64,000 nt of DNA from Alphaproteobacteria bacterium (GTDB lineage: Bacteria; Myxococcota_A; UBA796; CAJQPC01): positions 310,001-374,000 of the forward strand of contig JACKEV010000007.1 of NCBI GenBank assembly GCA_020632795.1, in the 5' to 3' direction. Below are positions 43,039 through 51,149 of this stretch, piece after piece. Positions within the stretch are counted from its first letter, which is position 1, and each line of letters begins with the position of its first letter. The position numbers were made by a program, and so were the translations under genes. The notes under the pieces are model-generated. The model searched no databases. It was not told the DNA's origin and saw only the letters and a list, made by a program, of their open reading frames with translations.

Positions 43039-43413
43039 ATGGACACCCCGCAGCCCCCCCAGGTCCCCTTGGACGGCCCCCCCGCCCTGCGCTTCGGCGA
43101 CCCGCCCAACAGCGAGGACCGCCTGTGGGGCATGCTCGCGCACCTGGCCAACCTCGTGCTGCCGGCGATCGGGCCGTTCATCATCTATTTGATCTACAAA
43201 GACAAATCGAAGTTCATCGCCTACCACGCCATCCAGTCGGCGGTGTTCCACGGCCTGCTGCAGTACGTCATCTCCGGGGCGGTGATCGGGGTCACCTGCG
43301 GGCTGGGCTTCCCGATCCTGTTCGTGTCCCCGATCGTGGCGATCCTGTGGGGGATCAAGGCGAACAACGGCCAGTGGGAGGGCTACCCGGTGATCACCTC
43401 GGTGGGCCGGTAG
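43039..43413 (+). CDS. DUF4870 small membrane protein
   Basis: A 124-residue protein. The charged/Pro-rich first 30 residues are followed by EDRLWGMLAHLANLVLPAIG and IAYHAIQSAVFHGLLQYV. These are the conserved parts of DUF4870 (Tic20-like) proteins, with three predicted membrane helices. Family function is unknown. It lies 30 bases after the lipoprotein gene and ends against the convergent radical SAM gene without overlap. Confidence 0.88.
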   Translation: MDTPQPPQVPLDGPPALRFGDPPNSEDRLWGMLAHLANLVLPAIGPFIIYLIYKDKSKFIAYHAIQSAVFHGLLQYVISGAVIGVTCGLGFPILFVSPIVAILWGIKANNGQWEGYPVITSVGR

Positions 43414-44592
43414 CTACTTGGCCACGCCCTGGCCGGGCACGATGGGCACGTCGTCGTAGCGGGCCCAGCCCATCGCCTCCTCGAAGGTCACCGGGGTGCC
43501 CCGGGCGGGCACCAGGTTGAGGCGGGCGGTCTCGAAGAAGCCCTGGACGGTGCGGAACATCGCGCTGGTGTCGATCCAGCAGGCCCGCATGCAGCCCTCG
43601 CAGGCCCCGGCCTCCATCTGGCGCTTGTACTCGTACTCGGCGCTGTGGAAGAAGTCCTCGAAGTCGGGGTCGAGGAAGTGCTTGTAGCCGTGGGACGTGC
43701 GGTGGCAGATGGTGAACTGGCCGTTGGGGCTGACCGAGAAGTACAGCGCGCCCGCGTCGCAGCCGTCGGCGGGGAAGCGGCCGGTCTTGAGGTAGGTGCG
43801 GCTGGACTCCAGGTAGGGCGTGGAGTTCAGGATGGGCCAGCCCTCGCGCTTCATGCGGATGAGGGTGTCGTAGATGCGGTCGACCCGCTCGCCCACGTCG
43901 CCCTGGGGGCCCGGGGCCACGCCCATCTCGGGGCGGTAGCGGATGAAGCGGGCCTCCCAGTTGCGCACGCCAGCCTTGGGGTCGGGCAGCAGCTCGATCG
44001 GCAGGAAGGACACCGCGAAGCCGATCTCCTTGGCGAAGCGCACCATGTCCGGGCACTCTTCCAGGTTCAGGTTGCTGACGACGCAGTTCATCACCAGCAG
44101 CCCCCCCTGGCCGTGCAGGCGCTCGGAGAGGTAGCACATGTTGCGAACGGCGCCCTCCCAGGAGCCCTCGTGCTCGCAGATGTAGTCGAACCGGGCGGGG
44201 TAGAGGCTGTCCAGGGAGATGGAGAAGTTGCGGACGCCGTACTCCAGCATGCGGTCCAGGCGCTCCTTGGGCACGTTGACCGCGTTGGTCAGGACCCGCA
44301 GGTTGATGCCCTGGTCGACGAAGGCCTTGGCGGCCAGCTCCAGCTCCTCGTAGGCGAAGGGCTCGCCGCCGCCGATGGAGACCTGGACCACCCCCAGTCG
44401 CCGCATGCGCTCGGCCATCTGCTGGATCTGCTCGACAGACAGCTCCTCCTTCTTGTTCCCGTAGCGCCAGATCCCGCACATCTTGCAGGTGAGGTCGCAG
44501 CGGTGGGTGATGCCGAAGTGGGCGTACACCGGGACGCGGCGGGTGGCGAATGCGCGGCCGATCCTGGCGTAATTGCGCAGGTTCATCTTCAT
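43414..44592 (-). CDS. Radical SAM protein with SPASM-like C-terminus
   Basis: A 392-residue protein. The ATG at 44592 overlaps the aminotransferase stop as ATGA; an in-frame upstream ATG is inside that gene. The iron-sulphur motif CDLTCKMC is at Cys32, Cys36 and Cys39. VSIGGGEPF is the SAM-binding GGE, and ISLDSLYPARFDY follows. Late Cys (CDAGALYF, ICHRTS, CEGCMRAC) form a SPASM-like set for further iron-sulphur clusters. Such enzymes modify peptides, proteins or sugars by radical chemistry. The substrate is unknown. Coupled with a DegT aminotransferase. Confidence 0.92.
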   Translation of the reverse strand: MKMNLRNYARIGRAFATRRVPVYAHFGITHRCDLTCKMCGIWRYGNKKEELSVEQIQQMAERMRRLGVVQVSIGGGEPFAYEELELAAKAFVDQGINLRVLTNAVNVPKERLDRMLEYGVRNFSISLDSLYPARFDYICEHEGSWEGAVRNMCYLSERLHGQGGLLVMNCVVSNLNLEECPDMVRFAKEIGFAVSFLPIELLPDPKAGVRNWEARFIRYRPEMGVAPGPQGDVGERVDRIYDTLIRMKREGWPILNSTPYLESSRTYLKTGRFPADGCDAGALYFSVSPNGQFTICHRTSHGYKHFLDPDFEDFFHSAEYEYKRQMEAGACEGCMRACWIDTSAMFRTVQGFFETARLNLVPARGTPVTFEEAMGWARYDDVPIVPGQGVAK

Positions 44593-45845
44593 GGGCCCAG
44601 CTCCAGACAGGACTGCCGTACAGCTTCGCACATGTGCCGGCGATCCGCATCCGACAGGTTGGGGTGTACGGGCAGGTGCAGCAGATCGTGGTACGCGCGC
44701 TCGGCGTTCGGGCAGCGGGCGCGCTCGTCAGGGAAGAGGTCCGAGTCCGCGCAGTTGCTCATGTAGCCGACGGTGGTGTCCACCCCCCGGGACCGCAGGG
44801 CGGCGGCGAGGCCGTCGCGGTCGCGGTGGTGGACGACGAAGCTCATGTAGATGGGCTCGGCGCCCTCGGGGTAGGTGGGGACCTCCAGGCCGGGCACGTT
44901 GGCCAGGTGCTCGTCCAGGAAGCGGCCGTTGCGGACGCGGGCGCCGTTCAGCGCCTCGATGCGCTCGAGCTGCTTGAGGCCCACGGCGGCCTGGACCGCG
45001 CGGGGGCGGGCCTCGCGGTAGTACCCGGGCACCGTCTCGTAGGTGCGCGGTGCCTCGCCGAAGCGCTCGTGGATGGGGTCCTTGCCCAGGCGGTTGCCCA
45101 GGACGATCGCGGGGTGGACGGCGAAGGGGTAGACCAGGGGGTGGGTGGCGATCATCATCGCCGTGCCCACCAGGGCCTCCTTGGCGGCGGTCCGACGGGA
45201 GCCCAGGCTGCCGGCGTCGACCTCGGCGCGCACGGCGGCGGCCAGGGCGTCGTCGCTGGTGGTGACCATCGCCCCGGAGAGGGTCGTGATGTTCTTGGTC
45301 AGCCCGAAGGTGTAGTAGGCGGCGTCGCCGAGGCCGCCCACCCGCTGGCCCCGGTAGCGGGCCCCGGCGGCCTGGGCGACGTCCTCGATGACCTTGATCC
45401 CGTGGCGGGCGGCGATGGCCCGGATCCGGTCCATGTCGCAGGGGGTGCCGAACAGGTGGGTGGGCACCACCGCCTTGGTGCGCGGGGTGATCGCGGCCTC
45501 GAAGGCGTCGGGGTCCAGGACGTGGGTGGTGAGCCCGATGTCGGCGAAGACCGGGGTGAGCCCGGTGGCCTTGGCCAGGGCGGGGATCGCGAAGTAGGTC
45601 AGCGCCGGCAGGATGACCTCGTCCCCCGGCCCGAAGCCCCAGCCCTTGAGCAGGAGGTGGAAGCCGTAGCGCGCCGAGGGCACCATCACCGCGTGACGGG
45701 CGCCCACGAAGTCCGCGAAGGTGCGCTCGAACTTCTCGACCACGGGGCCGTCGTCGCCGTCGCGGGCGAGGTAGCGCGCCGCGATCAGGGCTTCAGCAGG
45801 GGAGAAGCTCGGGGAGAAGCGGGGGATGCGACCCAGTGCCATCAT
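44589..45845 (-). CDS. DegT/DnrJ/EryC1-family aminotransferase
   Basis: A 418-residue PLP enzyme. PLP-ring Asp155 is in VIEDVAQAAGARY, Schiff-base Lys184 in YTFGLTKNITTL. Unlike the ColD-like gene, the Lys is present, so transamination of a keto sugar or similar is expected. It starts at one of two adjacent ATGs 30 bases after the MopE/FG-GAP gene. The radical SAM gene is coupled to its stop. The pair may build an aminosugar or other modified amine. Confidence 0.88.
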   Translation of the reverse strand: MMALGRIPRFSPSFSPAEALIAARYLARDGDDGPVVEKFERTFADFVGARHAVMVPSARYGFHLLLKGWGFGPGDEVILPALTYFAIPALAKATGLTPVFADIGLTTHVLDPDAFEAAITPRTKAVVPTHLFGTPCDMDRIRAIAARHGIKVIEDVAQAAGARYRGQRVGGLGDAAYYTFGLTKNITTLSGAMVTTSDDALAAAVRAEVDAGSLGSRRTAAKEALVGTAMMIATHPLVYPFAVHPAIVLGNRLGKDPIHERFGEAPRTYETVPGYYREARPRAVQAAVGLKQLERIEALNGARVRNGRFLDEHLANVPGLEVPTYPEGAEPIYMSFVVHHRDRDGLAAALRSRGVDTTVGYMSNCADSDLFPDERARCPNAERAYHDLLHLPVHPNLSDADRRHMCEAVRQSCLELGP

Positions 45846-45875
45846 GCGCTCCGTCCGCGGCCCGGGTTGGGGCGC

Positions 45876-48101
45876 TCAGAGGCCGGACCCTCTGAACAGG
45901 AGCGCCGCGCCGCGGTAGCTGTTCAACCCGTAGCTCCCCACGAGCAGGTCTTCAAAGCCATCGTCGTCCGCGTCGCCGCCCCCGGCCATCGACCAGCCCA
46001 GGTAGGCGGTGGAGGTCTGCCCGTAGAGCACCAGATCCTCGTCGGCGCCCAGGGCGTAGGCGCCGCCCACGCCGCCGTCGCCGTAGATCACATACACCGC
46101 CCCCGAGCGGTAGGAGACCTGGCTGTTGCCCCAGGCGGAGATGGCCAGGTCGGCGAACCCGTCGGCGTCCAGGTCGGTGGCGGCCAGGCTCCACCCGGCG
46201 TAGTCCAGGGCGGCCTCCCCCTGGAAGGTGGCGTCGGCGGCGTTCACCCCGGCGGTCTGCCCGCTGTGCCGGGTCGCGCTGCCCAGGAAGAGGTAGGCCT
46301 CCCCGGGCAGGCCCAGGCTGGAGTCGGGCTGGTGGGCGCTGACCAGGAAGTCCCCGTAGCCGTCGCCGTTGGTGTCGCCGGCGTTCGCGGTGCTGTGGGC
46401 GAACCAGTCGCTGGCGGTGGAGCCCATGTAGAGGGCGTCGGCGTCGGTCAGGGGGAGGTCCCCCGAGTACCGCACGGCGTCGCCGTAGAAGACCCCCAGG
46501 ATGCCCGCGTTGCTGCGGCTGCTGCGGTCGTAGCCGTAGGCCCCCACCAGGAAGTCCCCGCAGCCGTCGCCGTCCAGGTCGCCCGCGCCGGTCAGGCCGA
46601 AGCGGTCGCCCACGTAGTCGCCGACCGCGTCGCCCTCGAAGGCGGCGTCGGCGGAGGACAGGTTCAGCTTGCTGCCCAGCCGGGTGGTGTCCCCGTAGAT
46701 GAGGTAGGCCACGCCCAGGTTGAGGTGGCCGTACTTCGCGCCCACGAGGATGTCGTCCAGGCCGTCGCCGTCGACGTCCCCGGCGGGGGCGACCGTGCGG
46801 CCCGCGGAGTCCCCGGCGGCCTCGCCCACCAGCTTGGTGGCGACCTCGTCGACGGCGTCGTCGCCGCTGAGGGGGGTGCCGCCGTAGAGCAGGTAGGCGG
46901 CCCCGGCGTTCGCCCCGCCCTCGTCGTTGTTGTGGGCGCCGATGAGCAGCTCCTGGAGGCCGTCGCCGTCCATGTCCCCGCCCGCGTGCAGGCTGTAGCC
47001 CATGTAGTCGCTGGAGTGCTCGCCGTGGATGTAGGGGTGGTCGGACAGCGCGATCTCCCCGGTGGGGGCGGTGCCGTCGCCGTAGACCACGTAGACCGCG
47101 CCCGCCGAGCGCTTGTAGTCGTCGTTGTTGTAGGCGCCGATGGCGACGTCCTGGTAGCCGTCACCGTCCAGGTCTCCGGGCAACGCCACCGCGTAGCCGG
47201 CGTAGTCGGACTCGGCGATGCCGTGGTAGACGGCGTCCACCTCGGCGGTGGTGTGCTGGCCGGTGAGCTTGCAGTCGTTGGAGGTGCCGTCGCAGTCGTT
47301 GTCCAGGCCGTCGCGGCAGACCTCGACCGCGCCCGGGTTCACGCCGGACTCGGTGTCGTCGCAGTCGCCGTCGAGGGGCGCGTAGCCGCTGGGCTGGTTG
47401 CAGGCCAGGGTGGAGCCCTCGCCGCCGTAGCTGTCGCCGTCCTCGTCGACCCACCACTCCGAGGCGTCGAGGGCGCCGCCCTCGTCGGCGACGGCGTCGC
47501 AGTCGTTGTCGATGCCGTCGCAGTACTCGTCGGCGCCGGGGAAGACGCCCTCGTTGCCGTCGTTGCAGTCGCTGTCGTCCGGCGCGTAGCCCTCGGGGGC
47601 CTCGCAGGCGGTCTCGCTGACCGCCGACCCGCCGAACCCGTCGCCGTCGAGGTCGGCGTACCAGGTGGGCGCGTCGACGGGGTCGTCGTCGACCGCGCCG
47701 TCGCAGTCGTTGTCCAGGCCGTCGCACAGCTCGTCGGCCCCGGGCAGCACGGTGGGGTTCTCGTCGTCGCAGTCGTCGCCGGCCTCCACCAGGCCGGGGG
47801 TGCCGGGGCAGGCCGAGACGGCCGCACCCGCGCCGTGGCCGTCGGCGTCGGCGTCCGGGTAGAGGTTCACGCCCCCGGTGACCCCGCCGGGCTCGTCCAC
47901 CTCCAGGTCGCAGTCGTTGTCGACGCCGTCGCAGCCCTCGGCCGCGCCCGGGTTGACCGCCGGGTCCTGGTCGTCGCAGTCGACGTCGGCGGTGTAGCCG
48001 TCGCCGTCCTCGTCGGCCTGGGACTCCTTGTCGCCGCAGCCCACGACGAGCAGCGCCGCGAGGGCGGCGCACAACTGGAGACGGTGGAGGGGCATTGTCA
48101 T
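45876..48101 (-). CDS. MopE-module lipoprotein with seven-bladed FG-GAP propeller
   Basis: A 741-residue protein. Signal ends ALLVVGC (lipobox) before GDKES. Residues 30-270 hold four MopE-type Cys/Asp modules (CDGVDNDCD, CDGLDNDCD, CDGIDNDCD, CRDGLDNDCD, each after a CDD-DPxV-PG unit). Residues 290-741 contain seven FG-GAP repeats (for example GDLDGDGYQDVAIGAYNND), a complete integrin-like beta-propeller with Ca-binding DxDGDG loops. It is a surface protein for binding or adhesion. The start may be the second ATG (48095). Followed 30 bases on by the DegT gene, so an operon is possible. Confidence 0.9.
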   Translation of the reverse strand: MTMPLHRLQLCAALAALLVVGCGDKESQADEDGDGYTADVDCDDQDPAVNPGAAEGCDGVDNDCDLEVDEPGGVTGGVNLYPDADADGHGAGAAVSACPGTPGLVEAGDDCDDENPTVLPGADELCDGLDNDCDGAVDDDPVDAPTWYADLDGDGFGGSAVSETACEAPEGYAPDDSDCNDGNEGVFPGADEYCDGIDNDCDAVADEGGALDASEWWVDEDGDSYGGEGSTLACNQPSGYAPLDGDCDDTESGVNPGAVEVCRDGLDNDCDGTSNDCKLTGQHTTAEVDAVYHGIAESDYAGYAVALPGDLDGDGYQDVAIGAYNNDDYKRSAGAVYVVYGDGTAPTGEIALSDHPYIHGEHSSDYMGYSLHAGGDMDGDGLQELLIGAHNNDEGGANAGAAYLLYGGTPLSGDDAVDEVATKLVGEAAGDSAGRTVAPAGDVDGDGLDDILVGAKYGHLNLGVAYLIYGDTTRLGSKLNLSSADAAFEGDAVGDYVGDRFGLTGAGDLDGDGCGDFLVGAYGYDRSSRSNAGILGVFYGDAVRYSGDLPLTDADALYMGSTASDWFAHSTANAGDTNGDGYGDFLVSAHQPDSSLGLPGEAYLFLGSATRHSGQTAGVNAADATFQGEAALDYAGWSLAATDLDADGFADLAISAWGNSQVSYRSGAVYVIYGDGGVGGAYALGADEDLVLYGQTSTAYLGWSMAGGGDADDDGFEDLLVGSYGLNSYRGAALLFRGSGL

Positions 48102-48118
48102 CCCGGGGTGGGGTTGGA

Positions 48119-48127
48119 AAGATACCA
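48119..48127 (-). promoter_or_regulatory. Possible extended -10 before the FG-GAP lipoprotein gene
   Basis: TGGTATCTT on the minus strand (TGn-TATCTT), 17 bases before the ATG at 48101. It resembles TGGTATAGT at 14560-14568. Confidence 0.25.
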
Positions 48128-48176
48128 GAGCGCAGCCCTGGGCGCGATCACTCTGTCCCTTACACGCACCGGTGGT

Positions 48177-48182
48177 TATGAT
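48177..48182 (+). promoter_or_regulatory. Probable -10 element of peptide deformylase gene
   Basis: TATGAT, one mismatch to consensus, 24 bases before the ATG at 48207; a poor TGTCCC lies 17 bases upstream. Confidence 0.4.
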
Positions 48183-48206
48183 TCTCAGCAGACACGGAGG
48201 TCAAAG

Positions 48207-48764
48207 ATGGCGATCCTGCCGATCCTGACCGTCCCCCACCCGTTGCTGACCCAGAAGGCCCGGCCGGTGCGGAGGGACGAGTTCGGTGAGGCGCTGCACA
48301 AGCGGCTGACCGACATGGCCGAGACGATGTACGCCGCGCCTGGCGTGGGGCTCGCCGGCCCCCAGGTCGGCGACCTGCGTCGGATCCTGGTGGCCGACCT
48401 CGCCGAGGAGGACGAGGACGGCAGCCGCGAGCGGGCCCGGAACCTCTACCACGTCGTCAACCCCGAGATCCTCGAGCGCAGCAAGGAGCTGATCACCTGG
48501 GAGGAGGGCTGCCTGTCGGTGCCCGAGTTCTGGGAGGACTTCACCCGCCCCCGTCGGGTCCGGGTCCGCTTCTTCGACGCCTTCGGCGAGCCGCGCGAGG
48601 AGTGGTTCGAGGGCTACCCGGCGGTCATCCTCCAGCACGAGATGGACCACCTCGAAGGGGTGGTGATCCTGGACAAGGTCAGCCGCCTCAAGCGCTCCCG
48701 CTACCTCAAGAAGGCCCGGAAGACCCGAAAGCCCGACAGCGACGGCGCCGCCGCCACCGCGTGA
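48207..48764 (+). CDS. def: Peptide deformylase
   Basis: A 185-residue enzyme removing the formyl group from nascent protein N-termini. All three motifs are present: GVGLAGPQ (46-53), EEGCLS with metal ligand Cys102, and QHEMDHLEG with ligands His144 and His148 and catalytic Glu145. GGAGG lies six bases before the ATG. The basic C-terminal tail (RYLKKARKTRKPDSDG) is typical. The usual neighbour fmt is absent. Since the enzyme is essential, this is the clearest housekeeping gene in the window. Confidence 0.97.
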   Translation: MAILPILTVPHPLLTQKARPVRRDEFGEALHKRLTDMAETMYAAPGVGLAGPQVGDLRRILVADLAEEDEDGSRERARNLYHVVNPEILERSKELITWEEGCLSVPEFWEDFTRPRRVRVRFFDAFGEPREEWFEGYPAVILQHEMDHLEGVVILDKVSRLKRSRYLKKARKTRKPDSDGAAATA

Positions 48765-48809
48765 TGCTACGCTCCTCGTGGCCCCACGACGGGCCCCGAG
48801 GAGGTGTGC

Positions 48810-50789
48810 ATGAGGCGCGTGGTCTGGCTGGTGGCGCTCGCGGTAGCGGGCTGCAAGGACGACACCGACGTCGCGGAGACCGGCGTCGGCGATGACACCG
48901 GCGTGCTGGTGGACGAGGACGGCGACGGCGTGGGGGCGGCGGAGGACTGCGACGACGGCGACGCGTCGGTCCATCCCGGCGCGGAGGAGGTCTGCGACGG
49001 CGTCGACAACAACTGCGATGACGTCGTCGACGAGGGCGTGACCACGACCTGGTACGGCGACGGGGACGCCGACGGCTACGGCGCCGACGACCAGACCCTG
49101 GAGGCCTGCGCCCAGCCCGAGGGCTACGCCGCTGCAGGCGGGGATTGCGACGACAGCGACCCGGCCTGGCACCCTGGCGCCGTCGAGGACGACTGCACCG
49201 ACCCCAACGACTACAACTGCGACGGCAGCGTGGGCTACGCCGACGCGGACGGCGACGGCTTCGCGGCCTGCGCGGAGTGCGACGACGCGGACGCGGCCAT
49301 CCACCCCGGCGCCACCGAGGTCTGCGACGAGGTCGACAACAACTGCGACGGCTCCATCGACGAGGGCGTGACCGGCACGTACTACCAGGACAGCGACGGT
49401 GACGGCCACGGCGACCCGGCCTTCTCCACCGAGGCCTGCGCCCAGCCCACCGGCTACGTGGCCACGGCCACCGACTGCGACGACGGCGACGGGGCGGTGA
49501 ACCCTGACGCCGTCGAGGTCTGCAACGGGATCGACGACGACTGCGACACCCTGGTCGACGACGAGGACTCCAGCGTGGACACCTCCACCGGCGCGGCCTG
49601 GTACGCCGACAGCGACGCGGACGGCTACGGGGACAGCGACAGCGTCACCTGGTCCTGCACCCAGCCCTCCGGCGCGGTGTCGGACGCCACGGACTGCGAC
49701 GACGGGGACGCGGCGGTCAATCCGGCGGCCACCGAGGTCTGCAACGGGATCGACGACGACTGCGACGGGGCCACCGACGACGCGGACAGCGATCTGGACA
49801 CCTCCACCGGCTCCGCCTGGTACGCGGACAGCGACGCGGACACCTACGGGGACGCCAGCAGCGTCACCTGGGCCTGCACCCAGCCCTCCGGCACGGTGTC
49901 GGACGCCACGGACTGCGACGACGGGGACGCGACGGTCAACCCGGCGGGCAGCGAGTCCTGCGACGGGGTGGACAACGACTGCGACGGCACGGTGGACAAC
50001 GACAGCGCGGTGTTGGGGGACGCGGCGACCTGCGCGGGCCTGGACTGCGACGACGTGCTGACCGCGCGGGGCAGCCTCAGCGACGGGGTCTACTGGATCT
50101 CGCCTGACGGCACGCCGTTCGAGGCGTACTGCGACATGACCACCGACGGCGGGGGCTGGACGCTTCTGCTGACCGCCGACGGCAGCTCCTCCTACTGGGG
50201 CAACAACAGCGCCAACTGGAGCAGCACCAGCTACGACACCACCGTGCCGGATCCGCTGGACAGCGACGACTTCCACAGCCGGGCCTACAGCGAGCTGGAC
50301 ACCGACGAGATCCGCATCTGCTACACCGACACCAGCGCCTGCTACACCTTCACCCACAACTACGCGATGTCGCTGTACGACTTCTTCGCGACGGGCACGA
50401 CCTACACGCTGTACAGCTCCGGCTCGACGAACCTCTCCGACGCGGGCAGCGCCAGCGACATGACCGACTACATCAGCGACCTGGGCTTCACGGTGCACAG
50501 CACCACCTGCCAGTGGCTGGGCATCAACAACACGGTGGCGCTCTCGGCGATCGGCCTGATGGGCGACTGGAACTGCGGCTGCCAGGCCTACTTCAACGCC
50601 AACCCCTCCTGCGCCACCAGCGGCTACCCCTACCACGACGACCTGGCCCTCGGGGTGGGTCTGCAGAGCTGCTACGACAGCAACGGCTGCAGCTACGGGG
50701 GCAGCGGCAACCTGGCGGGGCAGTCCCGTGGCCTGAACGGGAGCGACAACTCAGGGGTGTTCGGCCCCTGGCACGTCTTCGGGCGCTGA
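48810..50789 (+). CDS. Lipoprotein with MopE modules and fibrinogen-like C-terminal domain
   Basis: A 659-residue protein; the ATG at 48810 follows GGAGG. Signal MRRVVWLVALAVAGC is a lipobox. Residues 30-410 hold about six MopE-type modules (CDGVDNNCD, CDEVDNNCD, CNGIDDDCD twice, CDGVDNDCD) with intervening WYADSDADGYGD units. Residues 415-659 begin DCDDVLTARGSLSDGVYWIS followed by CDMTTDGGGWTLLL, the signature of fibrinogen C-terminal domains, which bind glycans in animals. A surface-binding role is inferred. Two near-identical modules suggest recent duplication. Confidence 0.9.
   Translation: MRRVVWLVALAVAGCKDDTDVAETGVGDDTGVLVDEDGDGVGAAEDCDDGDASVHPGAEEVCDGVDNNCDDVVDEGVTTTWYGDGDADGYGADDQTLEACAQPEGYAAAGGDCDDSDPAWHPGAVEDDCTDPNDYNCDGSVGYADADGDGFAACAECDDADAAIHPGATEVCDEVDNNCDGSIDEGVTGTYYQDSDGDGHGDPAFSTEACAQPTGYVATATDCDDGDGAVNPDAVEVCNGIDDDCDTLVDDEDSSVDTSTGAAWYADSDADGYGDSDSVTWSCTQPSGAVSDATDCDDGDAAVNPAATEVCNGIDDDCDGATDDADSDLDTSTGSAWYADSDADTYGDASSVTWACTQPSGTVSDATDCDDGDATVNPAGSESCDGVDNDCDGTVDNDSAVLGDAATCAGLDCDDVLTARGSLSDGVYWISPDGTPFEAYCDMTTDGGGWTLLLTADGSSSYWGNNSANWSSTSYDTTVPDPLDSDDFHSRAYSELDTDEIRICYTDTSACYTFTHNYAMSLYDFFATGTTYTLYSSGSTNLSDAGSASDMTDYISDLGFTVHSTTCQWLGINNTVALSAIGLMGDWNCGCQAYFNANPSCATSGYPYHDDLALGVGLQSCYDSNGCSYGGSGNLAGQSRGLNGSDNSGVFGPWHVFGR
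49570..49940 (+). repeat. Two near-identical 210-base MopE modules
   Basis: The units around 49570-49745 and 49793-49925 share long stretches such as GACACCTCCACCGGC and GTGTCGGACGCCACGGAC. They encode successive copies of the D/Cys motif and indicate internal duplication. Confidence 0.6.
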
Positions 50790-50861
50790 GTCGCACTGCG
50801 GCTTGGACGTGGCTGCGGCGAGGAGGAGGCCGAGGAGGAGAGCGGGGATCCAGGTCTTCAT
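50751..50861 (-). CDS. 36-residue exported peptide under a sigma-54 promoter
   Basis: A very short gene, minus strand, with GGAG five to six bases before the ATG. It codes for MKTWIPALLLGLLLAAATSK, then 16 residues including one Cys. This is a signal-peptide-like N-terminus. A perfect sigma-54 promoter (50891-50905) lies about 18 bases before it after allowing for the start site. The 3' end overlaps the end of the fibrinogen-like gene by 39 bases. The promoter and start signals support it; product function unknown. Confidence 0.55.
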   Translation of the reverse strand: MKTWIPALLLGLLLAAATSKPQCDSAPEDVPGAEHP

Positions 50862-50876
50862 GGGTGCTCCAGGTGT

Positions 50877-50911
50877 CAGGGATGGTGTCAGCAAGGGCTG
50901 TGCCATCCCTG
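50877..50911. other. 9-base inverted repeat covering the sigma-54 -24 box
   Basis: CAGGGATGG and CCATCCCTG with a 17-base spacer. One arm overlaps the -24 box of the minus-strand sigma-54 promoter. It may be a regulatory structure or the end of the plus-strand transcript. Confidence 0.35.
50891..50905 (-). promoter_or_regulatory. Sigma-54 promoter (perfect -24/-12)
   Basis: TGGCAC-AGCCC-TTGC on the minus strand, both boxes perfect with the canonical five-base spacer. The transcription start is predicted about 12 bases downstream, near 50879, directly before the 36-codon gene. No UAS like that at 51801 is seen upstream. Confidence 0.7.
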
Positions 50912-50973
50912 GACGGGGCCTCCTGCGCGATCGGCGGTGCGGATTCTGCACGCGCTGCAGGGTCCGCATGCGG

Positions 50974-51002
50974 TTGACGCCGCTGGTTGGCAGGGATACG
51001 TG
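50974..51002 (+). promoter_or_regulatory. Promoter of tRNA-Pro
   Basis: TTGACG (one mismatch to the -35 consensus), 17 bases, TACGTG (weak -10), ending 11 bases before the tRNA. Confidence 0.4.
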
Positions 51003-51013
51003 CCAGGGGCCGT

Positions 51014-51090
51014 CGGGGCGTAGCGCAGTCTGGTAGCGCGCCTGCTTCGGGAGCAGGAAGTCGCTGGTTCGATTCCAGTCGCCCCGACCA
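51014..51090 (+). tRNA. tRNA-Pro (anticodon CGG)
   Basis: A 77-base cloverleaf. Acceptor stem CGGGGCG/CGCCCCG is perfect, D stem GCGC/GCGC, anticodon stem CCTGC/GCAGG around TTCGGGA with anticodon CGG at 51048-51050. T stem is GCTGG/CCAGT around TTCGATT. The CCA end is encoded. It reads the CCG codon, common in this GC-rich genome. A hairpin follows three bases later. Confidence 0.97.
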
Positions 51091-51092
51091 TT

Positions 51093-51123
51093 CAAGCCCC
51101 GTCAGCGTCGCTGGCGGGGCTTG
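51093..51123 (+). terminator. Strong hairpin after tRNA-Pro
   Basis: CAAGCCCCGTCAGC and GCTGGCGGGGCTTG pair over 14 bases (one G-T) around a three-base loop. No T-run follows, but location and strength suit a terminator. It also ends 27 bases from the convergent toxin gene. Confidence 0.65.
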
Positions 51124-51149
51124 AGTGGTTCAGGGGAGGTGTGACGACG

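Noticed and set aside
44550..48206. Long plus-strand frame merging into the deformylase gene
   Set aside because: It is antisense to radical SAM, DegT and FG-GAP genes; deformylase has its own ATG and GGAGG at 48207.
45876..50789. EF-hand calmodulin-like reading of DxDGDG repeats
   Set aside because: The DxDGDG units occur with CDD-DPxxxPG and CDGxDNxCD or with FG-GAP strands, as in MopE modules and propellers, and not with helix-loop-helix spacing.
50862..51095. Minus-strand frame through the tRNA
   Set aside because: It is the complement of tRNA-Pro; only the last 36 codons (50751-50861) have their own start signals.
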